From Myxococcaceae bacterium (GTDB lineage: Bacteria > Myxococcota > Myxococcia > Myxococcales > Myxococcaceae), in NCBI GenBank assembly GCA_016926755.1, contig JAFGNZ010000036.1, positions 1 to 47,920 on the forward strand: a stretch of DNA of 47,920 nt. The letters run 5' to 3'. Every line of letters starts with the position of its first letter. Position 1 is the first letter of the stretch. This document shows positions 34,139-42,879 of this stretch, piece by piece. The notes below the pieces were generated by a model. It did not search any database. It was not told the origin of the DNA and saw only the letters and a list, made by a program, of their open reading frames with translations. Made by a program: the position numbers and the translations under genes.

Positions 34139-37100
34139 CCCGGCTCGCCGCCATCCGCCTCGCACGAGCAGGAGCAGCAGCGCCGCCAGCGGCAGCGGCG
34201 CACCGCCCCCGGCTCCGCAGCCGAGGCCGCCCTTCTGGTCCGACTTGACGATCACCGTCACGTAGGCGGGCGCGCTGGTCAGGTCCCCATCCGAGACGCG
34301 GAGCCGAGCCGTGTACGCCCCCGGCACCGTCGGCGTGAACGACGGCGTCGCGGTGGCCGCATCCGTGAGCTGGGGCTCGCTGCCGGTGGGGAAGCCCGAC
34401 ACCGTCCACTCATACGTGAGCTTGTCGAGCGGATCCGGATCGCTGCTCCCCGAGCCGTCCAGCTGCACGCTCGCGCCCACGGCCACCTCCACGTCGCTGC
34501 CCGTGGCGGCCACGGGCGCCTTGTTGTCCGCCCCGTGCGTGCTCACGATCACCTCCGCCTCATCTGGCACGCTGGGAGTCTCCCCGTCCCAGACGGTGAG
34601 GCGGAAGCGGTAGCGCCCCTGGCCGGGCGGCCTGAACGTCGGGCGATCGCCAGGGCTGCCCAGCACCACCGGGCTGCCCCAGAGCTGCTCCCAGACGTAC
34701 CGCAGCGCGTCCCCGTCCGGATCCGAAGACGCCGAGCCATCGAGCGTCACGACGCCACCGATGATCACCTGCTGATCCGGCCCGGCGCTGGCGAGCGGCG
34801 GCTGGTTGCCCTCGGCCGTGATCTGGATGAGCACGCTGGAGGGCGCGGAGGCCGCCTTGCCGTCCGACACGGTGAGCCCGAAGCGGACGAAGCCCGTCCG
34901 CGTCGGCGAGAAGGTGGGCCGCGGCGAGCGGTTGTCGTCGAGCGTCACCCGAGACCCCGCGAGCTGGGTCCACTGGTAGGTGAGCACGTCGCCATCCGGA
35001 TCCGCGCTGCGGGTCCCATCGAGCTGGACCTCCGTGCCCAGCACCACCGCGAGGTCCGCGCCGGCTCGGGCGATGGGGCGGCGGTTCACCGCCGGATCGT
35101 CGATCTCGAAGGTGACGGTGTCCTCGGAGCTGGTGACCCTGCCATCGCTCACGGTCAGCCCCATCACCACCGTCCCCGCGCCGGTGGCCCGGAAGGTCGG
35201 CGTGGGCGAGTTGGCGGGCAAGGGCGAGTCCGCCGGGCCCGAGATCCTCCTCCAGCTGTAGGTGATGGCATCGCCGTCCACGTCGTAGCTGCCGCGCCCC
35301 TCGAGGGTGCTCGGCTTGCCCAGCTCTCCCACCCCGTCCGGGCCGGCGTTGGCGACCGGCGGGTGGGTCGTCACCTGGGGGTTGATGGCGATCACCTCGA
35401 CGAAGGCGGGAGGGCTGTCCTCCACGCCATCGTTCACCACCAGGGTGAGGCCGTAGCGGCCGTCGGCCAGGGGCGTGAGGCGCGCCGTGGCCTTGTCCTC
35501 GTCGGCCAGCGTGGCGCCCGTGGCGCCGAGCTCCACCGTCCAGCGCCAGGTGAGCGCGTCCCCATTGGGATCGTCACTGCCGCTGCCGTCCAGCACCCGC
35601 TCCTGCCCGGCCTCCACCACCAGCCGCTCCGGCGCCGAGGCCCACGGCGGCAGGTTGTGGATCGTCACCGTGGTCTGCACCGGATCGCTCGGAGTGGAGT
35701 CGGAGGTGGCGACGAGCTCGAAGGTGTACGCGCCCGCGCGAGTCCCCAGGAACCAGGCGGTGGCCTTGTCCGCGTCGCGCAGCTCCACCGGGGCACCGGC
35801 CACCTGCGTCCACTGGTGGTCCGGCGTGCGGCCCAGCGGATCCGTCGACGAGCCCGCGAGCACGATCCGGCCCGGGGGCGCCGAGAAGTCCGCGGGCGCG
35901 GTGGCGGTAGGCTTCGGGTCCGGGATGTCGATGAGCACCTCGTCGGTGGAGGAGGCCTCGCCGTCGCCCACGGTGAGCGTGAGGGTGTGCTGGCCCACGG
36001 GCAAATCCACGCTGACGCTGGCGCCCCGGCTGAGCACCGTGCCACCCTCGGACCAGGTGTAGTCGAGCACGTCCCCATCCGGATCCTGCGAGCCCGTGCC
36101 ATCGAGTGCCACCCGCATCACGCGCTGGGTGGGGGGGATCACCTGGTCCGGGCCCGCGCTGGCCACCGGCGGCGAGTTCTCGATGAAGACCGGGCTGGAC
36201 ACCTCGGCGGGGCCGTAGTCGGTGCCATCCTTCGGCCGCACCCGGTAGTACCAGACCTCGCGCTTGCGGGTGGCCGAGGCGGGGACGACGGACTGATCGA
36301 TCAGGGAGGGCTGCTCGAGGCCGTTGCGGTACCAGCGGATCTCCGAGCCGGACTGCGGATCCCCGTCCGCGTCGGCATAGGTGAAGGTGGCCGTGAGCAC
36401 GTCCTCCGTGCGCGGCTGTGCCGGGCTGATGGTGGTGCTGGAGACGGACGGCGGCGTGTTGCCGATGATCACCGGCGCGGACGTCTGCTGCGCGCCGAAG
36501 GAGACGCCGTCCTTGGGGCGCACGCTGAAGCTCCAGGCCTCGCCCTTCTGCGCCGTGCCAGCCGGCACCGTCCTGCTCCCGCTCAGGGAGGGCACCAGCG
36601 CGCCGTCGCGGCGCCACTCCAGCTCGCTGCCGGACTCGGGCTCTCCGTCTGGATCGCTGTAGAGGTAGTTGGCCACCAGCGCGTCCTGCGTCGTCGGAGC
36701 AAACGGGGTGATCTGCAGCGCGGTGGCCACCGGGGCGGAGCTGCCCACGATGACCGAGGTGGAGGTCACCAGCGCGCCGAAGGCCACGCCGTCCCTGGGC
36801 CGCACGGTGAAGTACCAGGTCTCTCCGGCCTTGGCGGTGCCCGCGGGGACGGTGGACTGGTTGAAGAGCGAGGCCACCTCCACGCCGTTCCTGTACCAGC
36901 GCAGCTCGGTGCCCTGCTGGGCGTCCTCATCCGGGTCCACGTAGGTGTAGCTGGCCACCAGGGCATCCGTGGCCTTGGGGGACAGCGGGGACAGGTTCAC
37001 GTTCGTCGCCCGAGGCGGCGTGTTGAGGATGAGCGCGGGCGCGCTGGTGGCCAGCTGCCCGAAGTCCGTGCCGTCCCTCGGCTTCACCGTGACGTACCAG

Positions 37101-40100
37101 CTCTCGCCCTTGGCGGTGGCGCTGGCCGGCAGGGTCTTCAGGCCGAAGTACGCCGAGGCCTCCACCCCGTTGCGGAACCAGCGGAGCTCGGTGCCCGACT
37201 CGACGTCCCCGTCCTCATCCAGGTACGTGTACGCGGCCACCAGGTTGTCATCCGTGCCCGGCTGCGTGGGCTGGATGGCGAGGCTGCTCGCCAGCGGCGC
37301 GCTGTTGGCGATGGAGACCTCCGGCGAGGTGAGCGGCGTGCCGAAGTCCGCGCCATCTCTCGGGCGGACGGAGAAGGTCCAGCGCTCGCCCTTGGCGGTG
37401 ACGTCCGCCGGCACGGTGACGGCCCCCGCGAGCGCGGTCTGCTCCACGCCATTCTTGAACCAGCGCAGCTCGCTGCCCGCCTCCGCGTCCCCATCCGCGT
37501 CCGCGTAGGAGTACGAGGCGGTGAGCGCATCCCCCGCGTTAGGCGTGGCGGGGGTGATGGCCAGGCCGGTGGCCACCGGCGGCGAGTTCAGGATCATCAC
37601 CGTGTTCGAGGTCACCGTCGTCCCGGAGGTGGTGCCGTCCGAGGGCTCCACGGTGAACTTCCAGCTCTGCCCCTTGCCCAGCTTGGAGGGGGGCACGGAG
37701 AGCAGGTTGCGCAGCGAGCTGTCCTCGACGTTGTCCTTGAACCACCTCACCGTGGAGCCGGTCTGCGCATCTCCATCTGGATCCGAGTACGTGTAGGTGG
37801 CGGTCAGCGTGTCCGTGGCGCGCGGGCTGGCGGGCGCGAGGAGGGCCTGGGTGGCCGAGGGCGCGGTGTTGACGATCGTCACCGGGGTGGAGTTGACGGC
37901 CGTGCCGAAGTCCACGCCGTCCCTCGGGCGCACGGTGAAGTACCAGGTCTGCCCCTTGGCCGTGCTGCCCGCGGGCACGGTGCGCAGGTTGGCCAGGGCC
38001 GTCTGCTCCACGCCGTTCTTGAACCAGCGGATCTCGCTCCCGCTCTCGGCGTCTGCGTCCGCGTCGGCGAAGGTGTAGCTGACGGTGAGCGCGTCCGTGG
38101 ACTTCGGAGCGGCCGGCACCACCGCGGCCGCGCTCACGGAGGGCGCCGTGTTGAGCACCGTCGCGCCCGGCGCGGTCTGCGGCACGCCGCACACCGGGGT
38201 GTTGTCGCAGGGGATGACGGTGAAGTGCCAGACATCACCCTTGGTGGTGGCGCTGGCCGGCACCGTCTTGAGGTTGAGGAAGGCCGCCTGCTCCACGCCG
38301 TTCTTGAACCAGTGGACCCGGCTGCTGGTCTCCGGCTGGCTGTCCGGATCCGAGTACGTGTAGCTGGCCGTCAGCACGTCAGCGGTGCGCGGCGGGCTGG
38401 GGGTGATCCGGACGTTGGTGGCGGTGGGGGCGGAGCTGCCCACCACCACCGTGGTGGACGTCACCCATTCCCCCAGATCCGAGCCGTCCCTGGGCCTGAG
38501 CGTGTAGCGCCACTGATCGTTCAGCGTGAGCGCCATCGACACCGTCCGCTGGTTGTCCAGGGCGGGCTGGAGCACGCCATTGCGGTACCAGCGGATCTCC
38601 GAGCCCAGCTCCGGGTCGCCGTCCGCGTCCAGGTACACGTACGAGACGCTGAGGGTGGAGGTGGAGCTGGGCGAGGCGGGGGTGATCTGCACGCTGCTCG
38701 CCGTGGGCGGCGTGTTGACGATCGTCACCACCGGGGACGTCACCGGGGTGCCCAGGCTCGCCCCATCCCCCGGGCGCAAGGTGAAGTACCAGAGCTGTCC
38801 CTTGGCCGTGGCGGAGGCGGGCACGGTGAGCTGGTTGAGCAGCGCGGGCTGCTCCACGTTGTTCAGGAACCAGCGGATCTCGCTGCCGCTCTCGGTGTCG
38901 CTGTCCGCGTCGGAGTAGCTGTAGCTCGCGGTGAGGGTGTCCTCCGTCCTGGGCGGCGAGGGGGAGATCGCGGCGGCGGCGGCGACCGGCTCCGTGTTGA
39001 GGATTGTCACCGTGGGCGAGGTCTCCAGCCGGCCGAACTCCTGGCCGTCGCGCACGCGCACCGTGAAGTACCACTGCTCGCCCCGGCTGGTGGCCGAGGC
39101 GGGCACCCGCAGCAGCCCGAAGAACGCCGCCTGCTCCTGGCCGTCGCGGTACCAGCGCACCTCGGTGCCGCTCTGCGCATCTCCATCCCCGTCCTGGTAC
39201 GTGTAGGTGCCGACCAGCTCCTCCATCGTCCTCGGGGATGCCGGGGTCAGCGTGAGCTGGGTGGCCGTGGGGCGGTTGTTCGCCAGGTGGACGACGACGC
39301 GGTGGTTGTCCGTGTCCGCCACGTAGAGGCTGCCCACCGCGTCCAGCGCCAGGCCTCGAGGGCCACACAGGGACGAGGGGCCCAGGCCACCCGCGTTGCA
39401 CGAGCTGCCGGTGGAAGAAGACTGGCCGAAGATCCGGTCCGCGCTCGCATCCGTCGTCCGCGGCGAGTTGTGTTGGACGACCCGGTCCCCGTTCTCGTCC
39501 GCGATGAAGAGGTTGCCGGTCGCGTCTACCGCGATGCCCTTGGGATCACACAGGCCCGTCTGGCTCGTGGAGCACACCGCGCTGGTCATCCCCGCCTGGC
39601 CCAGCACGAAGTCCGCGGTGGTGTCCGAGGAGCGGGGCGCGTCGTACTCGAGCACGCGGTTGTTGTTGCTGTCCGCCACGTACAGCCTCAGGGCGGCCAC
39701 GCTGGTGTCCAGCGCCAGCTGGTAGGGCCCGCACAGCGAGTTCCCCGAGCGCCCTCCCCTGTTGCAGGTGCTCGTGGAGAAGCTCCCCGCCTGCCCGAAG
39801 ACGGCATCCGCCGTCGCATCGGTGCCCCACGGATCGGAGTACACGAGGACGCGGTTGTTGTCGTAGTCGCTGACGAAGAGGTCCATCGCCGGGCTCATCA
39901 CCACGCCATAGGGATCGCACAGCGTGGTGGCGTTCGGGGAGGACAGGCCACGGTTGCACGAGCTGCCGGTGAAGTCCGCCTGGCCGATGACCTTGTCCGC
40001 CGCGGTGTCCGTGGTGAAAGGCGGCTCGTAGAGCAGGACGCGATCGTTGGCGGAGTCGGCCACGGAGACTCGGCCGCTGGCGTCCACGGAGACCGCGGTG

Positions 40101-42766
40101 GGGCCGCAGAGGCTGGAGGCGGAGACGCCCTCGCTGTTGCAGCCGGACGTCAGCAGATCCGGCTGGCCCAGGACCAGGTCCGCGGGCGAGCCGTTCTGGA
40201 AGGCGGTGACATCCGCCCACGCGAGCACCCGGCTGTTGGCGGTGTCCGCCACGTAGAGCCGGTTGGGTGTCACCGAGGTGTCGATCGCCACGGAGTAGGG
40301 AGAGGACAGGCCCGCGCCATCCACCAGGTTGGAGCCGATGTAGCGGAAGCCGATCTGCCCCAGCACCGCGTCCGCCACGAAGTCCGTGGAGAGCGGGGTG
40401 TCGTAGCGCAGCAGCCGGTGGTTGCCGCTGTCCACCACATACACGTTGCCGGAGGCACTCGCGGTGAGCCCCCGCGGGTTGCAGAGGGTGAGCGCGGAGT
40501 AGCCGCCGCTGTTGCAGGTGTTGCTGGTGAAGAGCGTCTGCCCGAAGACGCGATCCGCCGTCGCGTCCCCTCCCGTGGCGAACGGGGCGTCGTACTCCAG
40601 CACCCGGGCGTTGGTGTCGGCGATGTAGACATTGCCCGCCGCGTCGGTCGTCACGTCCGCGGGGGTGCAGAGGCTGTTCGCGCTCAGCCCGCCCCCGTTG
40701 CACACGCCCCGGGTGAAGGCCACCTGGCCGAAGAGCCGGGTCGCGGGCTGCCCGTTGGTGAAGTCCACCGAGCTCCACGCCAGCACGCGGCTGTTCTGCG
40801 CATCCGCCACATAGAGCCGGTTGGGCGAGGAGGAGCGATCCACGTGGACGCCCGCCGGCCCGCTGAGGCCCACCTGGTCAATGGAGTTGCGCGCGGTGTT
40901 GAAGAAGTCCGTCTGCCCGAGGACGCGATCCGCGGCGGTGTTGTTCCCAGTAACGAAGGGCGCGTCGTAGGCGAGCACCCGGTGGGCGGAGGTGTCCGAG
41001 ACGTAGAGGTTGTTGGAGGCGTCCACCGCCACCGAGGGCGCGGCGGTGACGAGGCAGGTGGCGGAGATGGGCGAGCACGAGCTGGACGTGTAGCTGTTCT
41101 TCCCCACGAGCTTGTCCGCGACCATGTTGGTGGTGAGCGGCGTGAGGTAGCCCAGCACGCGCGAGTTGCCCTCGTCCCCCACCCACACGTTGGACGCGCC
41201 GTCCACCGCCACCGAGCCCGGGTTGCAAAGCGAGGAGCCGCTGAGGCCCGCCGCGTTGCACGCGCCCGCCGTCATGCTCGCCTGGCCGAACACCCTGTCC
41301 GCCACGAAGTCCGGGACCGAGGACAGGTAGACCAGCACGCGCGAGTTGCCATGGTCGGCCACGTAGAGGTTGCCGCTCGCGTCGAAGGACAGGCCCCGCG
41401 GGTTGCACAGCGTCTGCGCGGAGATGCTGCCCGTGTTGCAGGTGGTGACGGTGAAGCTGCTCTGGCCGAACAGCTCGTCCGCGGTGGTGTCCCCCGTCCG
41501 GCCTCCCCAGAAGATGAGCACCCGGCTGTTGCCGGTGTCCGCCACGAAGAGCTCTCCCCCCGCGTCCAATCCCACTCCCCAGGGGCTGCACAGCGTGCCG
41601 GCCCCCGCGCCGCCGCTGTTGCAGGTGGCTCCGGTGAAGGACGTCTGCCCCCACACCTTGTCGGCCAGGGCGTCGCTGGCGAAGGGCGTGTCGAAGACGA
41701 GCACCCGGTTGTTGTTGGTGTCCGCCACGTAGAGGTTGCCCGCGGCGTCCACCGCCAGGCCTCGCGGGAAGCACAGCGTCCCCGGCCCCACGCCGCCATT
41801 GTTGCACCCGGTGGAGCTCGCGCTCGGCTGCCCGAGGATCCTGTCCGCGGGGGCCCCGTTGGCGAACCCCGTGGCGCTGCTCCACGCCAGCACCCGGTGG
41901 TTGTCCGTGTCCGAGACATAGATGCGGTTGGGCGTGACGCCGCGATCGATGGCCAGCCGAGAGGGGTTGGACAGGCCCCGCGCGTCCACCCCGTTGGCCA
42001 GGTTCCCCGTCATCCCCGTCTGCCCGAGCACCGTGTCCGCGACCGTGTCCGTCAGCGGCGCGTTGAAGCGCAGGACGCGGTGGTTGCCCTGATCCGACAC
42101 GTAGAGGTTGCCCGCGCTGTCCAGCGAGAGCCCCGCCGGCGTGCACAGCGTGGAGGCGCCCGGCGTCCCCCCCAGGTTGCAGGTGTTCGAGAGGAAGTTG
42201 CCGCCCTGGCCAAAGACGCGATCCGCGACGAGATCCGTGGTGAAGGGGGCCTCGAACGCGAGGATGCGGTGGTTGCCGCTGTCCGCCACATAGAGGGTGC
42301 CCGAGGGATCCACCTCGACGGCCCTCGGAGCGCACAGCGAGGAGGCGTTCAACCCCGTGCCGTTGCAGGCGCCGCGGTACGGATCGATCTGGCCGAGGAT
42401 CTTGTCCGCCGGGGCGCCGTTGGCGTAGGCGGTGGCGTCCGCCCAGGCCAGCACGCGGCTGTTGGAGGTGTCCGCCACGTATACGCGCGGCGGGCTGACG
42501 CTGGTGTCCAGCGCAACCCCGTCCGGCGCGTTCAGCCCCCGCCCATCGAGCAGGTTGACCGCGTTGAAGGTGGGCGTCGTCTGCCCGAGGATGAGATCCC
42601 CCACGGTATCCAGGGGCAGACCCAGCTCCTGGCGGGTGCTCGCCAGCTCAGGAGGCGGCGGCGCAGGTTCCGCGCGTTCGGGCTGCTGGCACGCGGCGCT
42701 CAGCAGGAGGACGACAGAGAGAAGCTGGCACACCCGGGGGGGGGTGGAACGGGGGGAGGGGGCCAT
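33020..42766 (-). CDS. Giant NHL / Ig-like / PKD surface lipoprotein fused in frame to a TPR membrane protein
   Basis: Single frame of 3248 residues from ATG 42766; a TTG at 42799 is less likely. Lipoprotein-type signal with cysteine 26 (LLSAAC). Residues about 52-1162 hold some 18 NHL-like repeats (consensus LYVADTxNxRVLxY), most preceded by a CN-x(8-11)-LC cysteine pair. About 1164-2200 hold 11 repeats of about 94 residues with a DxDGDxxxGSExRWxxNG core. About 2201-2845 hold seven PKD-like domains (SSDPDGDxLxYxW). About 2846-2876 form a MYXO-CTERM-like tail: GCGAGGG, hydrophobic run LPLAALLLLLV, then RGGWRR. Without a stop the frame then continues into a second export signal and a TPR protein ending in a membrane span (WVFWTAVGVGAAAAIATPVL). 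Likely an adhesin or contact protein at the surface. Whether the product is one chain or two is open. Confidence 0.8.
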   Translation of the reverse strand: MAPSPRSTPPRVCQLLSVVLLLSAACQQPERAEPAPPPPELASTRQELGLPLDTVGDLILGQTTPTFNAVNLLDGRGLNAPDGVALDTSVSPPRVYVADTSNSRVLAWADATAYANGAPADKILGQIDPYRGACNGTGLNASSLCAPRAVEVDPSGTLYVADSGNHRILAFEAPFTTDLVADRVFGQGGNFLSNTCNLGGTPGASTLCTPAGLSLDSAGNLYVSDQGNHRVLRFNAPLTDTVADTVLGQTGMTGNLANGVDARGLSNPSRLAIDRGVTPNRIYVSDTDNHRVLAWSSATGFANGAPADRILGQPSASSTGCNNGGVGPGTLCFPRGLAVDAAGNLYVADTNNNRVLVFDTPFASDALADKVWGQTSFTGATCNSGGAGAGTLCSPWGVGLDAGGELFVADTGNSRVLIFWGGRTGDTTADELFGQSSFTVTTCNTGSISAQTLCNPRGLSFDASGNLYVADHGNSRVLVYLSSVPDFVADRVFGQASMTAGACNAAGLSGSSLCNPGSVAVDGASNVWVGDEGNSRVLGYLTPLTTNMVADKLVGKNSYTSSSCSPISATCLVTAAPSVAVDASNNLYVSDTSAHRVLAYDAPFVTGNNTAADRVLGQTDFFNTARNSIDQVGLSGPAGVHVDRSSSPNRLYVADAQNSRVLAWSSVDFTNGQPATRLFGQVAFTRGVCNGGGLSANSLCTPADVTTDAAGNVYIADTNARVLEYDAPFATGGDATADRVFGQTLFTSNTCNSGGYSALTLCNPRGLTASASGNVYVVDSGNHRLLRYDTPLSTDFVADAVLGQIGFRYIGSNLVDGAGLSSPYSVAIDTSVTPNRLYVADTANSRVLAWADVTAFQNGSPADLVLGQPDLLTSGCNSEGVSASSLCGPTAVSVDASGRVSVADSANDRVLLYEPPFTTDTAADKVIGQADFTGSSCNRGLSSPNATTLCDPYGVVMSPAMDLFVSDYDNNRVLVYSDPWGTDATADAVFGQAGSFSTSTCNRGGRSGNSLCGPYQLALDTSVAALRLYVADSNNNRVLEYDAPRSSDTTADFVLGQAGMTSAVCSTSQTGLCDPKGIAVDATGNLFIADENGDRVVQHNSPRTTDASADRIFGQSSSTGSSCNAGGLGPSSLCGPRGLALDAVGSLYVADTDNHRVVVHLANNRPTATQLTLTPASPRTMEELVGTYTYQDGDGDAQSGTEVRWYRDGQEQAAFFGLLRVPASATSRGEQWYFTVRVRDGQEFGRLETSPTVTILNTEPVAAAAAISPSPPRTEDTLTASYSYSDADSDTESGSEIRWFLNNVEQPALLNQLTVPASATAKGQLWYFTLRPGDGASLGTPVTSPVVTIVNTPPTASSVQITPASPSSTSTLSVSYVYLDADGDPELGSEIRWYRNGVLQPALDNQRTVSMALTLNDQWRYTLRPRDGSDLGEWVTSTTVVVGSSAPTATNVRITPSPPRTADVLTASYTYSDPDSQPETSSRVHWFKNGVEQAAFLNLKTVPASATTKGDVWHFTVIPCDNTPVCGVPQTAPGATVLNTAPSVSAAAVVPAAPKSTDALTVSYTFADADADAESGSEIRWFKNGVEQTALANLRTVPAGSTAKGQTWYFTVRPRDGVDFGTAVNSTPVTIVNTAPSATQALLAPASPRATDTLTATYTYSDPDGDAQTGSTVRWFKDNVEDSSLRNLLSVPPSKLGKGQSWKFTVEPSDGTTSGTTVTSNTVMILNSPPVATGLAITPATPNAGDALTASYSYADADGDAEAGSELRWFKNGVEQTALAGAVTVPADVTAKGERWTFSVRPRDGADFGTPLTSPEVSIANSAPLASSLAIQPTQPGTDDNLVAAYTYLDEDGDVESGTELRWFRNGVEASAYFGLKTLPASATAKGESWYVTVKPRDGTDFGQLATSAPALILNTPPRATNVNLSPLSPKATDALVASYTYVDPDEDAQQGTELRWYRNGVEVASLFNQSTVPAGTAKAGETWYFTVRPRDGVAFGALVTSTSVIVGSSAPVATALQITPFAPTTQDALVANYLYSDPDGEPESGSELEWRRDGALVPSLSGSRTVPAGTAQKGEAWSFSVRPKDGVSFGAQQTSAPVIIGNTPPSVSSTTISPAQPRTEDVLTATFTYADADGDPQSGSEIRWYRNGLEQPSLIDQSVVPASATRKREVWYYRVRPKDGTDYGPAEVSSPVFIENSPPVASAGPDQVIPPTQRVMRVALDGTGSQDPDGDVLDYTWSEGGTVLSRGASVSVDLPVGQHTLTLTVGDGEASSTDEVLIDIPDPKPTATAPADFSAPPGRIVLAGSSTDPLGRTPDHQWTQVAGAPVELRDADKATAWFLGTRAGAYTFELVATSDSTPSDPVQTTVTIHNLPPWASAPERLVVEAGQERVLDGSGSDDPNGDALTWRWTVELGATGATLADEDKATARLTPLADGRYGLTLVVNDGVEDSPPAFVEVIAINPQVTTHPPVANAGPDGVGELGKPSTLEGRGSYDVDGDAITYSWRRISGPADSPLPANSPTPTFRATGAGTVVMGLTVSDGRVTSSEDTVTFEIDDPAVNRRPIARAGADLAVVLGTEVQLDGTRSADPDGDVLTYQWTQLAGSRVTLDDNRSPRPTFSPTRTGFVRFGLTVSDGKAASAPSSVLIQITAEGNQPPLASAGPDQQVIIGGVVTLDGSASSDPDGDALRYVWEQLWGSPVVLGSPGDRPTFRPPGQGRYRFRLTVWDGETPSVPDEAEVIVSTHGADNKAPVAATGSDVEVAVGASVQLDGSGSSDPDPLDKLTYEWTVSGFPTGSEPQLTDAATATPSFTPTVPGAYTARLRVSDGDLTSAPAYVTVIVKSDQKGGLGCGAGGGAPLPLAALLLLLVRGGWRRAGVAWGARRIAARALAMLLALGVAGVPGPAGAEVERAQGKSRKKKPTLGKAAGGKSSSGKLSSGKRKKKKKPVPEVPVEAPAPVEEVIPEPAQAFEEPTVTPDTPAAPPPAQEEAPTEGPPNPYLDEARQLYLGFEFEGILPKLEFALAVKGVTAAQKLEIYKLMALTHSAFDDAARAEESFLHILELKPDYELTGGASPKIRSYFASAQKTYRARQAVKLQHAPPKPSVLGETTTVDVAVVAGADRVSAMTLHYRPRGSTSGYSQLAMARGESGAFSGNVPNTFPGPAGKRTIEYFLRARDESGALLASVGAEETPLELTMETVELTASQPLYKSWVFWTAVGVGAAAAIATPVLINRSAPVRPGTLGLEPLK
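34240..36166 (-). repeat. Seven PKD-like domains in the giant protein
   Basis: About 92 residues each, with the pattern AGPDQ..G..V.LDG..S.DPDGD.L.Y.W and LTVSDG. They form an extended beta-rod that would hold the propellers away from the cell. The second unit has lost the DPDGD acidic motif (TDPLGRTPDHQW). Confidence 0.8.
36167..39280 (-). repeat. Eleven 94-residue Ig-like repeats
   Basis: Period of about 283 bases. Each unit carries a D(A/P)DGD-type acidic turn, a RW(Y/F)(K/R)NG strand and a W.FTVRPRDG strand. Unit 4 alone has an extra cysteine pair (VIPCDNTPVCGVP). DNA identity between units is visibly high, so recombination could change copy number in frame. Confidence 0.82.
39281..42613 (-). 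repeat. About 18 NHL-like repeats with paired cysteines
   Basis: Repeats of about 60 residues ending LYVADxxNxRVL. Units 1, 4, 10 and 13 are of a second kind that lacks the cysteines and reads AIDxSVTPNRxYVADTxNSR. Eighteen blades would suit three six-bladed propellers. Confidence 0.8.
42736..42744. repeat. G9/C9 homopolymer at codons 8-11 of the giant gene
   Basis: Nine consecutive G on the given strand (C on the coding strand) within the first dozen codons of the 3248-residue frame, followed by further G6 and G5 runs up to the start codon. Slippage here would switch the whole protein off. Confidence 0.75.
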
Positions 42767-42879
42767 GAACGACTCTTGGGTAGGGCGGATACGCCTCAAC
42801 CTACCTCAGTTGGGCGGTGCCGCGCCTTCGGGGGGCAAAAGTGCTCCCCTCGCCGCGTTCCGCTACACTGGGGGTCCTC

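Noticed and set aside
33020-42766. Giant frame considered as a nonribosomal peptide or polyketide synthase
   Set aside because: No condensation, adenylation, ketosynthase or carrier motifs; repeats are NHL, Ig-like and PKD types.
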